64,000 bases of DNA from Streptomyces viridiviolaceus (GTDB lineage: Bacteria; Actinomycetota; Actinomycetes; Streptomycetales; Streptomycetaceae). The translations under genes and the position numbers were made by a program. Below the pieces are notes generated by a model. That model was not told where the DNA came from. It saw only the letters and a list, made by a program, of their open reading frames with translations, and searched no databases. Shown here one piece after another: positions 31,575 to 41,045 of the stretch (its first letter is position 1; every line of letters begins with the position of its first letter). The stretch is taken from the NCBI RefSeq assembly GCF_014650995.1, contig NZ_BMWA01000006.1, forward strand, positions 124,891 to 188,890, given 5' to 3'.

Positions 31575-31611
31575 GCCGGTGCCGATCACCCAAGTGGACG
31601 TCGGCACCGGC
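31575..31611 (-). terminator. Terminator of the uvrC-rapZ-yvcK-whiA operon
   Basis: An 11-bp perfect stem (GCCGGTGCCGA with TCGGCACCGGC) and a 15-nt loop, beginning 18 nt after the whiA stop. Confidence 0.8.
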
Positions 31612-31628
31612 GGGTTGGCCACGTCCGG

Positions 31629-32618
31629 TCAGCCGGCGAGGTTGTCGGCCAGCTCCTCGCTGAGGTTGGCCTCCGTACCCGGGATCCCGAGGTCCGAGGC
31701 GCGCTTGTCGGCCATGGCCAGCAGACGGCGGATACGGCCGGCGACGGCGTCCTTGGTCAGCGGCGGGTCGGCGAGCGCGCCCAGCTCCTCCAGGGACGCC
31801 TGCTTGTGCTCCATGCGCAGCCGGCCGGCGGCGGCGAGGTGCTCGGGGACGTCGTCGCCGAGGATCTCCAGCGCCCGCTGCACCCGGGCACCGGCGGCGA
31901 CGGCCGCGCGGGCCGAGCGGCGCAGGTTGGCGTCGTCGAAGTTGGCGAGGCGGTTGGCGGTGGCGCGCACCTCGCGGCGCATCCGCCGCTCCTCCCAGGC
32001 CAGCACGGACTCGTGGGCGCCGAGCCGGGTGAGCAGGGCGCCGATCGCGTCGCCGTCGCGGACGACGACCCGGTCCACGCCGCGCACCTCGCGGGCCTTG
32101 GCGGCGATCGACAGCCGGCGGGCGGCGCCGACCAGGGCGAGCGCGGCCTCCGGGCCGGGGCAGGTCACCTCCAGGGAGGAGGAGCGGCCTGGCTCGGTGA
32201 GCGAGCCGTGCGCCAGGAAGGCCCCGCGCCAGGCGGCCTCGGCGTCGCAGGTGGCCCCCGAGACCACCTGCGGCGGCAGCCCGCGGATCGGCCGGCCCCG
32301 GCCGTCCACCAGACCGGTCTGGCGGGCCAGCTGGTCACCGCCCGCGACCACCCGTACGACGTAGCGGGAGCCGCGGCGCAGGCCGCCCGGCGCCATCACG
32401 ATCAGCTCGGAACTGTGGCCGAAGATCTCCAGGATGTCCCGCTTGAGGCGGCGGGCCGCCATCGCGGTGTCCAGCTCCGCCTCGATCACGATGCGCCCGC
32501 TCACCAGGTGAAGGCCGCCGGCGAACCGCAGGACGGCGGAGACCTCCGCCTTTCTGCAGCAGGTCCGGGTGACGGGGAGCCGGGAGATCTCGTCCTTCAC
32601 CGCTGCCGTCATCGCCAT
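31629..32618 (-). CDS. whiA: WhiA sporulation regulator
   Basis: A 329-residue protein with a degenerate LAGLIDADG homing-endonuclease domain ([17 protein letters not shown] to about residue 220) and a C-terminal helix-turn-helix ([20 protein letters not shown]). With WhiB it controls the switch to sporulation septation. It is near identical to WhiA of S. coelicolor as I recall it. ATG 32618 lies inside the end of yvcK (10-bp overlap), so it is strongly coupled to the upstream genes. Confidence 0.97.
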   Translation of the reverse strand: MAMTAAVKDEISRLPVTRTCCRKAEVSAVLRFAGGLHLVSGRIVIEAELDTAMAARRLKRDILEIFGHSSELIVMAPGGLRRGSRYVVRVVAGGDQLARQTGLVDGRGRPIRGLPPQVVSGATCDAEAAWRGAFLAHGSLTEPGRSSSLEVTCPGPEAALALVGAARRLSIAAKAREVRGVDRVVVRDGDAIGALLTRLGAHESVLAWEERRMRREVRATANRLANFDDANLRRSARAAVAAGARVQRALEILGDDVPEHLAAAGRLRMEHKQASLEELGALADPPLTKDAVAGRIRRLLAMADKRASDLGIPGTEANLSEELADNLAG

Positions 32619-33700
32619 GGGCCGATCCTTCCATGCATCCGAAAAATACGGTCGTACGCGGCGGCCAGCAGCTCCGGGTCGTGCCTCGGGGTCCCGTCGG
32701 TCCGCGCCACCGGAGCCAGCTCGACCGCGGCGCCGAACCGCTTCGCGGCGTCGGTGAGCGAGTCACGGTCGGGCACGGCGGCCTCGTCGGCCAGCACCAC
32801 GTCCAGGGCGAGTTTAGGGGCGTGTCGTCCCAAAACCTCCAAATGACGCTGCGGGGAGAAGCCCTCGGTTTCTCCGGGTTGCGGGGCGAGGTTGAGGGAG
32901 AGCACCCGGCGGGCCTTCGTCTCCATGAGCGCGTCCAGCAGATCGGGCACGAGCAGGTGCGGGATGACGGAGGAGAACCAGGAGCCGGGGCCGAGCACCA
33001 CCCAGTCCGCGTCCAGGACCGCCTCGACCGCCTCGGGGACGGCGGGCGGGTCGTTCGGCACGAGGTGCACGGACTGCACCTCGCCCGGCGTCAGGGCGAC
33101 GGTCGCCTGGCCCCGTACCGTGTCCACGTCCTCCGGCCGGTCCGGATCGTGGCCCTTGACCAGCGCCTGCAGCTCCAGCGGGACGGCGGACATGGGCAGC
33201 ACGCGCCCGTGCGCGCCGAGCAGCTTGCCGACCAGGTCCAGGGCCTGGACGTGGTCGCCGAGCTGCTCCCACAGGGCGACGATCAGCAGATTGCCGACCG
33301 CGTGTTCGTGCAGGTCACCCTTGGACTGGAAACGGTGCTGGATGACGCGGGCCCAGGTCTGGCCCCAGTCGTCGTCGCCGCACAGCGCGGCCAGCGCCTT
33401 TCGCAGGTCGCCGGGCGGCAGGACGCCCAGCTCGTCGCGCAGCCGCCCGCTGGAGCCGCCGTCGTCGGCCACGGTGACGACGGCGGTGAGGTCGCCGGTG
33501 ATCCGGCGCAGTGCAGCGAGCGATGCGGACAGGCCCATGCCGCCGCCCAGGGCGACGACCTTGGGCTGGGTGCCCCGGCGGCGCGGCTTGCCGCCGCGCG
33601 CCTGTTCGGACCGGCCCGCGCGGGTGTCGGCGGCTCTGCCGCCCCGCCCCTCGGGCACCACCCGGCGCAGCCTGCTCAGCCGCGGAGTACGTCGTGTCAT
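32609..33700 (-). CDS. yvcK: YvcK/CofD-like uridine diphosphate sugar-binding protein
   Basis: A 363-residue protein of the YvcK (gluconeogenesis factor) family. The nucleotide-binding start is [18 protein letters not shown] after a 45-residue basic extension, then [18 protein letters not shown] and [15 protein letters not shown]. YvcK proteins bind UDP-sugars and affect cell wall growth and carbon metabolism. It sits between rapZ and whiA as in many Gram-positive bacteria; its ATG overlaps the rapZ stop by 4 bp. Confidence 0.95.
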   Translation of the reverse strand: MTRRTPRLSRLRRVVPEGRGGRAADTRAGRSEQARGGKPRRRGTQPKVVALGGGMGLSASLAALRRITGDLTAVVTVADDGGSSGRLRDELGVLPPGDLRKALAALCGDDDWGQTWARVIQHRFQSKGDLHEHAVGNLLIVALWEQLGDHVQALDLVGKLLGAHGRVLPMSAVPLELQALVKGHDPDRPEDVDTVRGQATVALTPGEVQSVHLVPNDPPAVPEAVEAVLDADWVVLGPGSWFSSVIPHLLVPDLLDALMETKARRVLSLNLAPQPGETEGFSPQRHLEVLGRHAPKLALDVVLADEAAVPDRDSLTDAAKRFGAAVELAPVARTDGTPRHDPELLAAAYDRIFRMHGRIGPWR

Positions 33701-34713
33701 TCCCGTCCCATGTCCCGGTGGACGACCACCGTCTCCACACCCTCGGCGGCGAGCCGGGCGGCGAGCTTCTCCGACATGGCGACGGAGCGATGCTTGCCGC
33801 CGGTGCAGCCGACGGCGATGGTCACGTAGCGCTTGCCCTCACGACGGTAGCCCGCGGCAATCAACTGGAGCAGCTCGGCGTAGCGGTCGAGGAACTCCTT
33901 CGCGCCGGGCTGGTTGAAGACGTACGCCGCCACCTCCTCGTTCAGGCCGGTGAACGGGCGCAGCTCCGGGACCCAGTGGGGGTTGGGCAGGAAGCGCATG
34001 TCCACGACCAGGTCGGCGTCGACGGGGAGGCCGTACTTGAAGCCGAAGGACATGACGGTGGCCCGCAGCTCCGGCTCCTCCTCCCCGGCGAACTGGGCGT
34101 CCATCTTGGCGCGCAGCTCGTGCACGTTGAGACTGGAGGTGTCGATCACCAGGTCGGCGTCGCCGCGCAGCTCGCGCAGCAGCTCGCGCTCGGCGGCGAT
34201 GCCGTCGACGATGCGGCCGTCGCCCTGCAGGGGGTGCGGGCGGCGCACGGACTCGAAGCGGCGGACCAGTGCCTCGTCGGAGGACTCCAGGAAGACGATC
34301 CGCCGGGTGACGCCGCGGGCGTCGAGGTCGGCGAGGGATTCGCGCAGATTGTCGAAGAAGCGCCGGCCGCGGACGTCGACCACCACCGCGATCCGGGCCA
34401 CGTTGCCCTGCGAGCGGGCGCCGAGCTCCACCATCGTGGGGATCAGCGCGGGCGGGAGGTTGTCGACGACGAACCAGCCCAGGTCCTCCAGACACTTCGC
34501 GGCCGTCGAGCGGCCGGCCCCGGACATGCCGGAGATGATCACCAGCTCGGGGATCGCCGTGTCGGGCACCCCGGCTGCTTCCTTGGCCGTGCTCACCTGT
34601 GCTCCGTCGTCGTGGTTCGGGCCGGTGTCCGCGGTCTGCGGGCGCGCGTCCTGGCCGGTCGTGCTCTCTGTCTGATCTCGTTCCGCTGCACGCTGTGCGT
34701 CGTGGTCGGTCAT
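33697..34713 (-). CDS. rapZ: RapZ-family nucleotide-binding protein
   Basis: A 338-residue RapZ/YvcJ P-loop protein. After a charged 50-residue N-terminus, Walker A reads [16 protein letters not shown], with arginine where most P-loops have lysine, a variant I recall from other actinobacteria. It is followed by WFVVDNLPP. The C-terminal domain has [17 protein letters not shown]. The E. coli homologue controls glmZ RNA, but the Streptomyces role is unknown. ATG 34713 has AGGAGAG upstream and overlaps the uvrC stop by 4 bp. Confidence 0.95.
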   Translation of the reverse strand: MTDHDAQRAAERDQTESTTGQDARPQTADTGPNHDDGAQVSTAKEAAGVPDTAIPELVIISGMSGAGRSTAAKCLEDLGWFVVDNLPPALIPTMVELGARSQGNVARIAVVVDVRGRRFFDNLRESLADLDARGVTRRIVFLESSDEALVRRFESVRRPHPLQGDGRIVDGIAAERELLRELRGDADLVIDTSSLNVHELRAKMDAQFAGEEEPELRATVMSFGFKYGLPVDADLVVDMRFLPNPHWVPELRPFTGLNEEVAAYVFNQPGAKEFLDRYAELLQLIAAGYRREGKRYVTIAVGCTGGKHRSVAMSEKLAARLAAEGVETVVVHRDMGRE

Positions 34714-36839
34714 CTCTCCTGCCCCCGTCGTTCTTCCGGGGAGCCCGCAGACACGGGCTCCCCCGGTGCGTCCGCCGTCGTCTCGGGCGCCCCGTCCTCG
34801 TCTTCCATGATCTCTCCGGTCGCCGTGTTCACGGCGGGTGCGACCGGGACCGCCTGGGCGAGGGCCGCGGCGATGGTCACGGCCGTCTTGCGACCTATGC
34901 CGGGTACCTCGCAGATCTGGTCGACAGTCGCCGACCGCAGCTTCTTCACCGAACCGAAGTGCTTGATGAGCGCCTGCTTGCGGGTCTCCCCCAGGCCGGG
35001 CACATCGTCCAGGGGGCTGGACCGGAAGCGCTTGGCCCGCTTGGTGCGCTGGTAGGTGATCGCGAAGCGGTGGGCCTCGTCGCGGACGCGCTGCAGCAGG
35101 TACAGGCCCTCGCTGGTGCGGGGCAGGACCACCGGGTCGTCCTCGCCGGGCAGCCACACCTCCTCGAGCCGCTTGGCGAGGCCGCACACCGCTATGTCGT
35201 CGATGCCGAGCTCGTCCAGGGCCCGCTGGGCCGCGGCGACCTGCGGCTGCCCGCCGTCGACGACGACGAGCTGCGGCGGATAGGCGAAGCGCTTGGGGCG
35301 GCCGTCGTCGTCCTTGAGGTTCTGCGCAGTCGTGGGCTCCTGGCCGGTCGCGGGCTCCTGGCCGGTCGTGGGCTCCTGGCCGTCGGTGAGCGGCCGGCCG
35401 TCCTTGAAATCCTCGCCCTCGGCCCACTCGCCGGTCCTCTCCTTCTCGGCGAGATAGCGGCGGAAGCGGCGGGTGATCACCTCGTGCATGGAACGGACGT
35501 CGTCCTGACCCCGGAAACCCTTGATCTGGAAGCGGCGGTATTCGCTCTTACGGGCCAGTCCGTCCTCGAAGACGACCATGGAGGCCACGACGTCGTCGCC
35601 CTGGAGGTGCGAGATGTCGTAGCACTCGATCCTGAGCGGGGCGCTGTCCAGTTCCAGGGCGTCGGCGATCTCCTCCAGCGCGCGCGAGCGCGTGGTCAGG
35701 TCGGAGGCGCGCTTGGTCTTGTGCAGGACGAGCGCCTGCTGGGCGTTGCGCTGCACGGTCTCCATGAGGGCCCGCTTGTCACCGCGCTGCGGGATGCGCA
35801 GGGAGACACCCGAGCCGCGGCGCTCGGTCAGCCACTGCTGGACGGGGTCGACCGGGTCGGGCAGGGCGGGGACGAGGACCTCCTTGGGAACGGCGTCGCC
35901 GGTCTCCTCGCCGTACAGCTGCTGCAGGGCGTGCTCGACGAGGGCGCCGGTGGTGACCTCCTCCACCTTGTCGGTGACCCAGCCACGCTGGCCGCGCACG
36001 CGTCCGCCGCGCACGTGGAAGATCTGGACGGCCGCCTCCAGCTCGTCCTCGGCCACGGCGATCAGGTCGGCGTCGGTCGCGTCGGCGAGCACGACCGCGT
36101 TCTTCTCCATGGCCTTCTTCAGGGCCTCGATGTCGTCGCGCAGCCGGGCCGCCCGCTCGTACTCCATCTCCTCGGCCGCCTCGGTCATCCGCTTCTCCAG
36201 GCGGCGCAGATAGGTGCCCGTGCGGCCGGCCATGAAGTCGCAGAACTCCTCCGCGAGCTCCCGGTGCTCCTCGGCGGAGACCCGCTCCACACAGGGCGCG
36301 GAGCACTTGCCGATGTAGCCGAGCAGACACGGGCGGCCCGTGCGGGCGGCGTTCTTGAAGACGCCGGCCGAGCAGGTGCGCACCGGGAACACGCGCAGCA
36401 GCAGGTCGACGGTGTCGCGGATCGCCCACGCGTGCGCGTACGGACCGAAGTAGCGCACGCCCTTCTTCTTGTGGCCGCGCATCACCTGTACGCGCGGGAA
36501 CTCCTCGTTCATCGTCACCGCGAGGTACGGGTAGCTCTTGTCGTCGCGGTACTTGACGTTGAACCGGGGGTCGTACTCCTTGATCCAGGAGTACTCCAGC
36601 TGCAGCGCCTCGACCTCCGTGGACACCACCGTCCACTCCACCGACGCGGCCGTGGTGACCATCGTGCGGGTGCGGGGGTGCAGATTGGCCAGGTCCTGGA
36701 AGTAGTTCGCCAGGCGCTGGCGCAGGCTCTTCGCCTTTCCGACGTAGATCACCCGGCGGTGCTCGTCACGGAACCTGTACACCCCCGGGGAGTCCGGGAT
36801 CTCACCCGGCCTGGGGCGGTAGCTGGAGGGGTCGGCCAT
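34710..36839 (-). CDS. uvrC: Excinuclease ABC subunit C
   Basis: A 709-residue UvrC. The N-terminal GIY-YIG nuclease is [21 protein letters not shown] Cys-containing segment ([13 protein letters not shown]) follows, then the UvrB-binding domain ([20 protein letters not shown]), the RNase H-like nuclease and C-terminal helix-hairpin-helix motifs ([20 protein letters not shown]). Between residues of the nuclease half lies a strain-variable insert of three 6-residue repeats (GQEPTT). It makes both incisions around bulky lesions. The start is leaderless: TAGGGT 7 nt before the ATG. It leads an operon with rapZ, yvcK and whiA. Confidence 0.97.
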   Translation of the reverse strand: MADPSSYRPRPGEIPDSPGVYRFRDEHRRVIYVGKAKSLRQRLANYFQDLANLHPRTRTMVTTAASVEWTVVSTEVEALQLEYSWIKEYDPRFNVKYRDDKSYPYLAVTMNEEFPRVQVMRGHKKKGVRYFGPYAHAWAIRDTVDLLLRVFPVRTCSAGVFKNAARTGRPCLLGYIGKCSAPCVERVSAEEHRELAEEFCDFMAGRTGTYLRRLEKRMTEAAEEMEYERAARLRDDIEALKKAMEKNAVVLADATDADLIAVAEDELEAAVQIFHVRGGRVRGQRGWVTDKVEEVTTGALVEHALQQLYGEETGDAVPKEVLVPALPDPVDPVQQWLTERRGSGVSLRIPQRGDKRALMETVQRNAQQALVLHKTKRASDLTTRSRALEEIADALELDSAPLRIECYDISHLQGDDVVASMVVFEDGLARKSEYRRFQIKGFRGQDDVRSMHEVITRRFRRYLAEKERTGEWAEGEDFKDGRPLTDGQEPTTGQEPATGQEPTTAQNLKDDDGRPKRFAYPPQLVVVDGGQPQVAAAQRALDELGIDDIAVCGLAKRLEEVWLPGEDDPVVLPRTSEGLYLLQRVRDEAHRFAITYQRTKRAKRFRSSPLDDVPGLGETRKQALIKHFGSVKKLRSATVDQICEVPGIGRKTAVTIAAALAQAVPVAPAVNTATGEIMEDEDGAPETTADAPGEPVSAGSPEERRGQER
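35329..35382. repeat. Three in-frame 18-bp repeats inside uvrC
   Basis: Units at 35329, 35347 and 35365 (GTCGTGGGCTCCTGGCCG, one base different in the middle copy) encode GQEP-type hexapeptides in UvrC. The segment falls between conserved blocks and is probably a surface loop that expands and contracts by slippage. Confidence 0.9.
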
Positions 36840-36846
36840 GACTCAC

Positions 36847-36869
36847 ACCCTACTGGCGCGGACCGACAC
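36847..36869 (-). promoter_or_regulatory. PafBC-type DNA damage promoter of uvrC
   Basis: On the minus strand GTGTCGGTC, 8 nt, TAGGGT, then 7 nt to the ATG. It matches the mycobacterial tTGTCRgtg-N8-TAnnnT consensus at the core TGTCRGT and the -10. Confidence 0.7.
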
Positions 36870-37171
36870 TCCGGCGAGGCTGTGGACGACCGGCCGGAAG
36901 CCTGTGGACGACCGCACGGCGGACTCCACGAACACTCCCGGTGCCCCTCCCGGAGGCCCTCCGGTGCGTTCTCGGCCAGGACTGCGTCACTGTCGGGCGC
37001 CAGGTGTTGTCGGGACTTGGTCAACACGCTTCAATGCGGGGGAACTCGGGGCCCTGAACCGCGGCGTACGGATGTGAAGACGCCCCTGCGCCGCGCCCGG
37101 GGGGCGGCCCCGACGGATCCGCGTCGAACGGTCTGACCAGCCGTTGTGAACTTTCACAGAAAGGCCCCTGC
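36870..37171. other. Intergenic region between uvrC and a divergent regulator-like gene
   Basis: No gene is seen. Two identical TGTGGACGA sequences at 36881-36889 and 36903-36911 fit the relaxed Streptomyces DnaA box (reverse strand TCGTCCACA), inside a short direct repeat. Close to the downstream gene, TGTGAA-CT-TTCACA at 37145-37158 forms a perfect palindrome 13 nt before the ATG. The remainder is low in obvious structure. Confidence 0.5.
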
Positions 37172-38119
37172 ATGCCGCACGCCACACAGCACGCGGACGT
37201 CGCCACCGCGGAACTCGACTCGGCCCTGCGCGGTGGCCCCTTCCACGTCGCCCTGCGCGCTGCGATCGCCGCCCGCGGACTGCCGTTGCAGCGCGTGCAG
37301 CACCATCTGTCGCGCCACGGGGTGAAGGTGGGCATCACCAGCCTCAGCTACTGGCAACAGGGCGCCCGGCGCCCCCAGCGCCCGGAGTCGCTGCGGGCCG
37401 TACGGGCCCTGGAGGAGATCCTCCAGCTCCCCGAGGAGTCGCTGATCCGGCTGCTCACCGAGGCCGACGACCATGCGTCCGCGCAGCGGCCCGCGGCCCG
37501 TTCCTACCGCGCCCACATGGAGGCCTCCGGCGTCCTGGACCGGCTGCTGGCCGAGCTGGGCCAGGCGTCGGACGGCGGGCTGGACACCCTCGGACTGCAC
37601 GAGCGGGTCCGGATAGGAGCGCACCGCGAGCTGGCGGGACGCGAGTCGCAGCACATCGTCCGCGCCCACCGGGACGGCGTCGACCGGTTCGTCGCCGTCC
37701 ACCACGGCGATCCGGGCTGCGCGCCCGCCCGGATGGCCGTGGAGGCGCTGGAGAACTGCCGCACGGGCCGCGTCCGCACCCACCACGACACCGGTGTACT
37801 CGTGGCCGAGCTGCTCTTCGACCGACGCCTCCGCGACGGCGACACGTACCTCTTCCGTTACGGCGTCCAGGACGGCACCGCCGGCACCTCGCGCGAGTAC
37901 GTCCGGGGGTTCGGCTCGGCGGGCGGGCAGTACGCGCTCCAGGTGCGGTTCGAGACGGCGGCCCTGCCGGTGCGCTGCCGCCGGTTCACTCAGCACTCGG
38001 CGGCGGCGCCGCGCGGCGGCCGGCAGGAGCTGGCGGTCAGCGGGCTGCACCACTCGGTGCACCTCGTCGAGCCGCGCGTGCGGTCCGGGATCGTCGGGAT
38101 CGAGTGGGAGTGGGAGTGA
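37172..38119 (+). CDS. Putative DNA-binding protein, conserved in Streptomyces
   Basis: A 315-residue soluble protein. The N-terminal 100 residues look like a Cro/C1-type helix-turn-helix unit (HVALRAAIAARGLPLQRVQH, SYWQQGARRPQRPESLRAVR, LEEILQLPEESLIRLL). The remainder, from about 110, is mixed alpha/beta and not recognised (RIGAHRELAGRESQHIVRAH, ENCRTGRVRTHHDTGV). No signal peptide is present. A palindrome directly before the start suggests autoregulation. AAAGG precedes ATG 37172. Treat the regulator function as inference from the first domain only. Confidence 0.75.
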   Translation: MPHATQHADVATAELDSALRGGPFHVALRAAIAARGLPLQRVQHHLSRHGVKVGITSLSYWQQGARRPQRPESLRAVRALEEILQLPEESLIRLLTEADDHASAQRPAARSYRAHMEASGVLDRLLAELGQASDGGLDTLGLHERVRIGAHRELAGRESQHIVRAHRDGVDRFVAVHHGDPGCAPARMAVEALENCRTGRVRTHHDTGVLVAELLFDRRLRDGDTYLFRYGVQDGTAGTSREYVRGFGSAGGQYALQVRFETAALPVRCRRFTQHSAAAPRGGRQELAVSGLHHSVHLVEPRVRSGIVGIEWEWE

Positions 38120-38469
38120 GCGGGCGCCCTTGACGGGGCGGCGACGGATCAGGGGCCGAGGTGGCGCGCCGGGGCGGCCCCCGGATGACGGGGCCGGCCT
38201 GCCGACGGGGACGCGGCACCTGGACAGGACCCCCGCACGGCCCGGCGGATCAGGCTCCCGGAACCAGAACTGCCCTGCCCGGCGGATCAAGTGCCGGGAC
38301 ACGGCGCTCACGGACCGGAGTGGAACAGGGGCCAGGACACGGCGTGCGGAGTGGGGCAGGGCTCCGGAACCGGGCGCGCACGCCCCGGAGTGGCACAGGC
38401 CCCGGAAGCCGGCGCACGCGGCCCGGAGTGGAGCAGGCGCCAGGACTCGGCGCACACGCCCCGAGCCGG
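38120..38469. repeat. Degenerate 31-39 bp repeats in a 350-bp intergenic region
   Basis: Four related units begin with CGGAGTGG at 38316, 38347, 38386 and 38424 (spacing 31, 39, 38), each followed by CAGG, a GCC/CCGGA stretch and CGGCGCAC-like ends. Weaker relatives (CGGATCA...CCGG) occur at 38207-38305. The region lies at the convergent ends of the regulator-like gene and the Rieske gene. No convincing gene is present; stops and frame changes differ between units. Confidence 0.65.
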
Positions 38470-38895
38470 TCAGACGCCGGGGCTCGCGATGATCCGGCCC
38501 TGCTTCACCTCGACCGGCAGTTCGATGAGCGGCACGCTCGCCGGGGCGTGCAGCACCTCGCCGGTGCGGGCGTCGAACTCGCTGCCGTGGCAGGGGCAGA
38601 TCAGCTTCGTCCCCTCCAGCTTGTTGATGGGGCACCGCGCGTGCGTGCAGACCGTGCTGAACGCCTTCAGGGAGCCGTCCTCCGCACGGCTGACCACGAC
38701 GTTCTGATCCCGGTAGAGCTTGGTGCCGCCCTTGGCGACCTCACCGTCCGCGCCGAGGTCGACGGGCGCGGTCGGCCTGGCGGGCGCCGCCCCGTCGTCG
38801 CCTGGTGAACAGGCGGCCATACCGAGGCCGGCGACGGGCGTGAGGGCCGCCGAGCGAAGGACGGTACGACGGCTCGGGACGGAACGGCCGGGCAT
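38470..38895 (-). CDS. Tat-exported Rieske [2Fe-2S] lipoprotein-like protein
   Basis: A 141-residue protein. The N-terminus has a twin-arginine signal (SRRTVLRSAALTPVAGLG) ending in a lipobox-like GMAAC, so it is probably exported folded and possibly lipid anchored. The Rieske ligands are CTH (TVCTHARCP) and CPCH (ICPCHGSEFD), with the extra cysteine of the structural disulfide next to CTH. A partner is not visible; it may act in an extracytoplasmic electron chain. It is divergent from lacI across a long palindrome. Confidence 0.9.
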   Translation of the reverse strand: MPGRSVPSRRTVLRSAALTPVAGLGMAACSPGDDGAAPARPTAPVDLGADGEVAKGGTKLYRDQNVVVSRAEDGSLKAFSTVCTHARCPINKLEGTKLICPCHGSEFDARTGEVLHAPASVPLIELPVEVKQGRIIASPGV

Positions 38896-38974
38896 GGGGT
38901 CTCCACTGGTCAGGGGGTGTGCAGGGCGACGATATCCGGCGGCCGCGACCGCCCGGGTGGGTGGGTCGCCAGGA

Positions 38975-39000
38975 CGTAAACGCTTGCGCAAGCGTTTACG
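38975..39000. promoter_or_regulatory. 26-bp perfect palindrome, LacI-family operator
   Basis: The left half CGTAAACGCTTGC is followed exactly by its reverse complement. The AACGCTTGC/GCAAGCGTT core is typical of LacI/GalR operators. It sits 76 bp before the lacI start and 80 bp before the Rieske gene, so it may control both directions. Confidence 0.85.
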
Positions 39001-39075
39001 CGCGCCTCCGAATGGGATACGGTCCCGGCCGGACGACCCTCCGCGGTCGGGGGCACGAGTGAGGGAGGGAACCCG

Positions 39076-40128
39076 TTGGCGACGATGGCCGACGTCGCAC
39101 GGAGCGCCGGTGTCTCGGTGGCGACCGTCTCGCACGTGCTCAACGGGACCCGGCCGGTGCTGCCCCACACCCGCCAGGCGGTACTGGACGCCGTCGAGGA
39201 GCTCGGTTACACGCCGAACGGCCTCGCCCGCTCCCTGGTGACCTCCCGCACCCGCTCCATCGGGCTCGCGGTGTCGGCGATCAGCAACCCCTACTTCACG
39301 GAGATCCTCCAGGGCGTGGAGGCCAGCGCCGTGGAGCACGGTTACGGCCTGCTCATCGCCGACCCGCACGACGATCCCGCGCACGAGCGCAAGGTCGTCC
39401 AGCTGCTGCACGAGCGTCGCGTGGACGGCATGATCGTCGCGCCTTCGGCCGACCCGCGGGCACTCGTCGCCTACCTGCCACGCCACCGCGTACCGACGGT
39501 GTTCCTGGACCGGGTCGTCGACACCGTGGCGGACGGCGGCCCGCGCTTCGACCAGGTCTGCGCCGAGAGCGCCGAGCCGACCACCGCGCTGGTCACGCAT
39601 CTCGCCGGGCTCGGCCACCGACGGATCGGCCTGGTCGCGGGCAGGCCCGGGCTCAGTACGACGCGCGAGCGGATGACCGGGTACCGGAACGGCCTCGCCG
39701 CCGCGGGGCTGCCGTACGACGGACGGCTCCTGGTGCACGGCGACTCCGAGGCGGCCGGCGGCGCACGGGCCACGGCGGCGTTGATGTCCCTCGCGGAGCC
39801 GCCCACCGCCCTGGTCACGGCCAACAACGCGATGACCATCGGCACGCTGCGCACCCTGCGGGACCGCGGCCTGTCCGTGCCCGATGACATCGCGCTGTGC
39901 TGCTTCGACGACTTCGCCTGGGCCGACCTGTTCTCGCCCCGCCTGACCGCCGTCGCGCAGCCCAGCAAGGAACTGGGCGGCCAGGCGGTCCGGCTGCTGC
40001 TGGAGCGGCTCGCCTCGCCGGACCGGCCGTCCCGGACCGTGCGGCTGCCCTGCGCCTTCGCCCACCGCACCTCGTGCGGCTGCCCCGAAACGTCCGAACT
40101 GCCCGCTCACGAAGGGACCCTCCCGTGA
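39076..40128 (+). CDS. LacI-family transcriptional regulator
   Basis: A 350-residue repressor. The N-terminal LacI helix-turn-helix is MADVARSAGVSVATVSHVLN with the hinge helix PNGLARSLVTSRTRSIGLAV, followed by a periplasmic-binding-like sensor domain. A TTG at 39076 is preferred over ATG 39085 since GGAGGG lies at ideal distance. The 3' end overlaps the sugar kinase gene by 4 bp, so the inducer is probably the substrate or product of that kinase. Confidence 0.93.
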   Translation: MATMADVARSAGVSVATVSHVLNGTRPVLPHTRQAVLDAVEELGYTPNGLARSLVTSRTRSIGLAVSAISNPYFTEILQGVEASAVEHGYGLLIADPHDDPAHERKVVQLLHERRVDGMIVAPSADPRALVAYLPRHRVPTVFLDRVVDTVADGGPRFDQVCAESAEPTTALVTHLAGLGHRRIGLVAGRPGLSTTRERMTGYRNGLAAAGLPYDGRLLVHGDSEAAGGARATAALMSLAEPPTALVTANNAMTIGTLRTLRDRGLSVPDDIALCCFDDFAWADLFSPRLTAVAQPSKELGGQAVRLLLERLASPDRPSRTVRLPCAFAHRTSCGCPETSELPAHEGTLP

Positions 40129-41033
40129 TCGTCGTCGCCGGTGAGGCACTGATCGACCTGGTACCGCAGGGCACGGGGGCCCTCGCCGCGCTGCGGCCGG
40201 CGCTGGGCGGCGGCCCGTACAACACGGCCGTGGCCCTGGGCCGGCTCGGCTCCCCCGCCGCCTTCTGCTCCCGGGTCTCGTCCGACGCCTTCGGCGAAGC
40301 CCTGCTGGACCGGCTGCGCGAGACCGGCGTGGACGTCTCGCCGGTGCAGCGCGGCGCCGAGCCGACGACGCTCGCCGTGGCCACCGTCGGCGCGGACGGC
40401 TCGGCCGCGTACTCCTTCTACGTGGAGGGGACGGCGGACCGGCTCTTCGCGCCGCCCGCCGCACTGCCGTCCGGCACCAGGGCGGTCTCCTTCGGCACCT
40501 GCTCGCTGGTGCTGGAGCCGGGGGCGAGCGCGTACGAGGAGCTGATGCGAGAGACGTCCGCGCGGGGCGTGTTCACGGCGCTGGACCCGAACATCCGGGC
40601 CGGGCTGATCCCGGACCCTGACGCCTACCGGGCCCGGTTCAAGAGCTGGCTGCCGTCGGTGTCGCTGCTGAAGCTGTCCGCGGAGGACGCCGAGTGGCTC
40701 GGCGGCACGCCCCGGGAGTGGCTGTCGGCCGGTCCGGCGGCGGTCGTGGTGACCCGGGGCGGCGAGGGGCTGACCGCCTTCACCCGCGACGGCGGCGAAT
40801 ACTCCGTGCCGGGCGAGCGGGTGGACGTGGTCGACACGATCGGCGCGGGCGACACCGTGAACGCGGCCCTGCTGCACGGCCTCGCCGTGCGGGGCGCCCT
40901 CAGCGAGCCGGCGCTGGCCGCGCTGGGCCCGGAGGGCTGGACCGGGCTGCTGCGCTTCGCGGCCCGCGCGGCGGCGGTCACCTGCTCGCGGGCCGGCGCG
41001 GAACCGCCGTACGCCCACGAGGTCGCCGTCTGA
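40125..41033 (+). CDS. PfkB-family carbohydrate kinase (fructokinase-like)
   Basis: A 302-residue ribokinase-fold enzyme. N-terminal substrate motif GGGPYNTAVALGRLG and the C-terminal anion-hole and catalytic base motif DTIGAGDTVNAALLHG are intact. Sequence style (VVAGEALIDLVP) resembles fructokinases, but the sugar cannot be fixed by reading. GTG 40125 overlaps the lacI stop. No sugar transporter is adjacent, so uptake is encoded elsewhere. Confidence 0.9.
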   Translation: MIVVAGEALIDLVPQGTGALAALRPALGGGPYNTAVALGRLGSPAAFCSRVSSDAFGEALLDRLRETGVDVSPVQRGAEPTTLAVATVGADGSAAYSFYVEGTADRLFAPPAALPSGTRAVSFGTCSLVLEPGASAYEELMRETSARGVFTALDPNIRAGLIPDPDAYRARFKSWLPSVSLLKLSAEDAEWLGGTPREWLSAGPAAVVVTRGGEGLTAFTRDGGEYSVPGERVDVVDTIGAGDTVNAALLHGLAVRGALSEPALAALGPEGWTGLLRFAARAAAVTCSRAGAEPPYAHEVAV

Positions 41034-41045
41034 CGGCGGACGGGG

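Noticed and set aside
37013..37035. TTGTCGGGA, 8 nt, ACACGC upstream of the DNA-binding-like gene as a further PafBC promoter
   Set aside because: The half-site lacks the GTG end and no TANNNT occurs at the required spacing.
36841..37077. Short plus-strand open frame directly upstream of the DNA-binding-like gene
   Set aside because: It overlaps the uvrC promoter, has no Shine-Dalgarno, and its product is Pro/Thr/Arg-rich without similarity.
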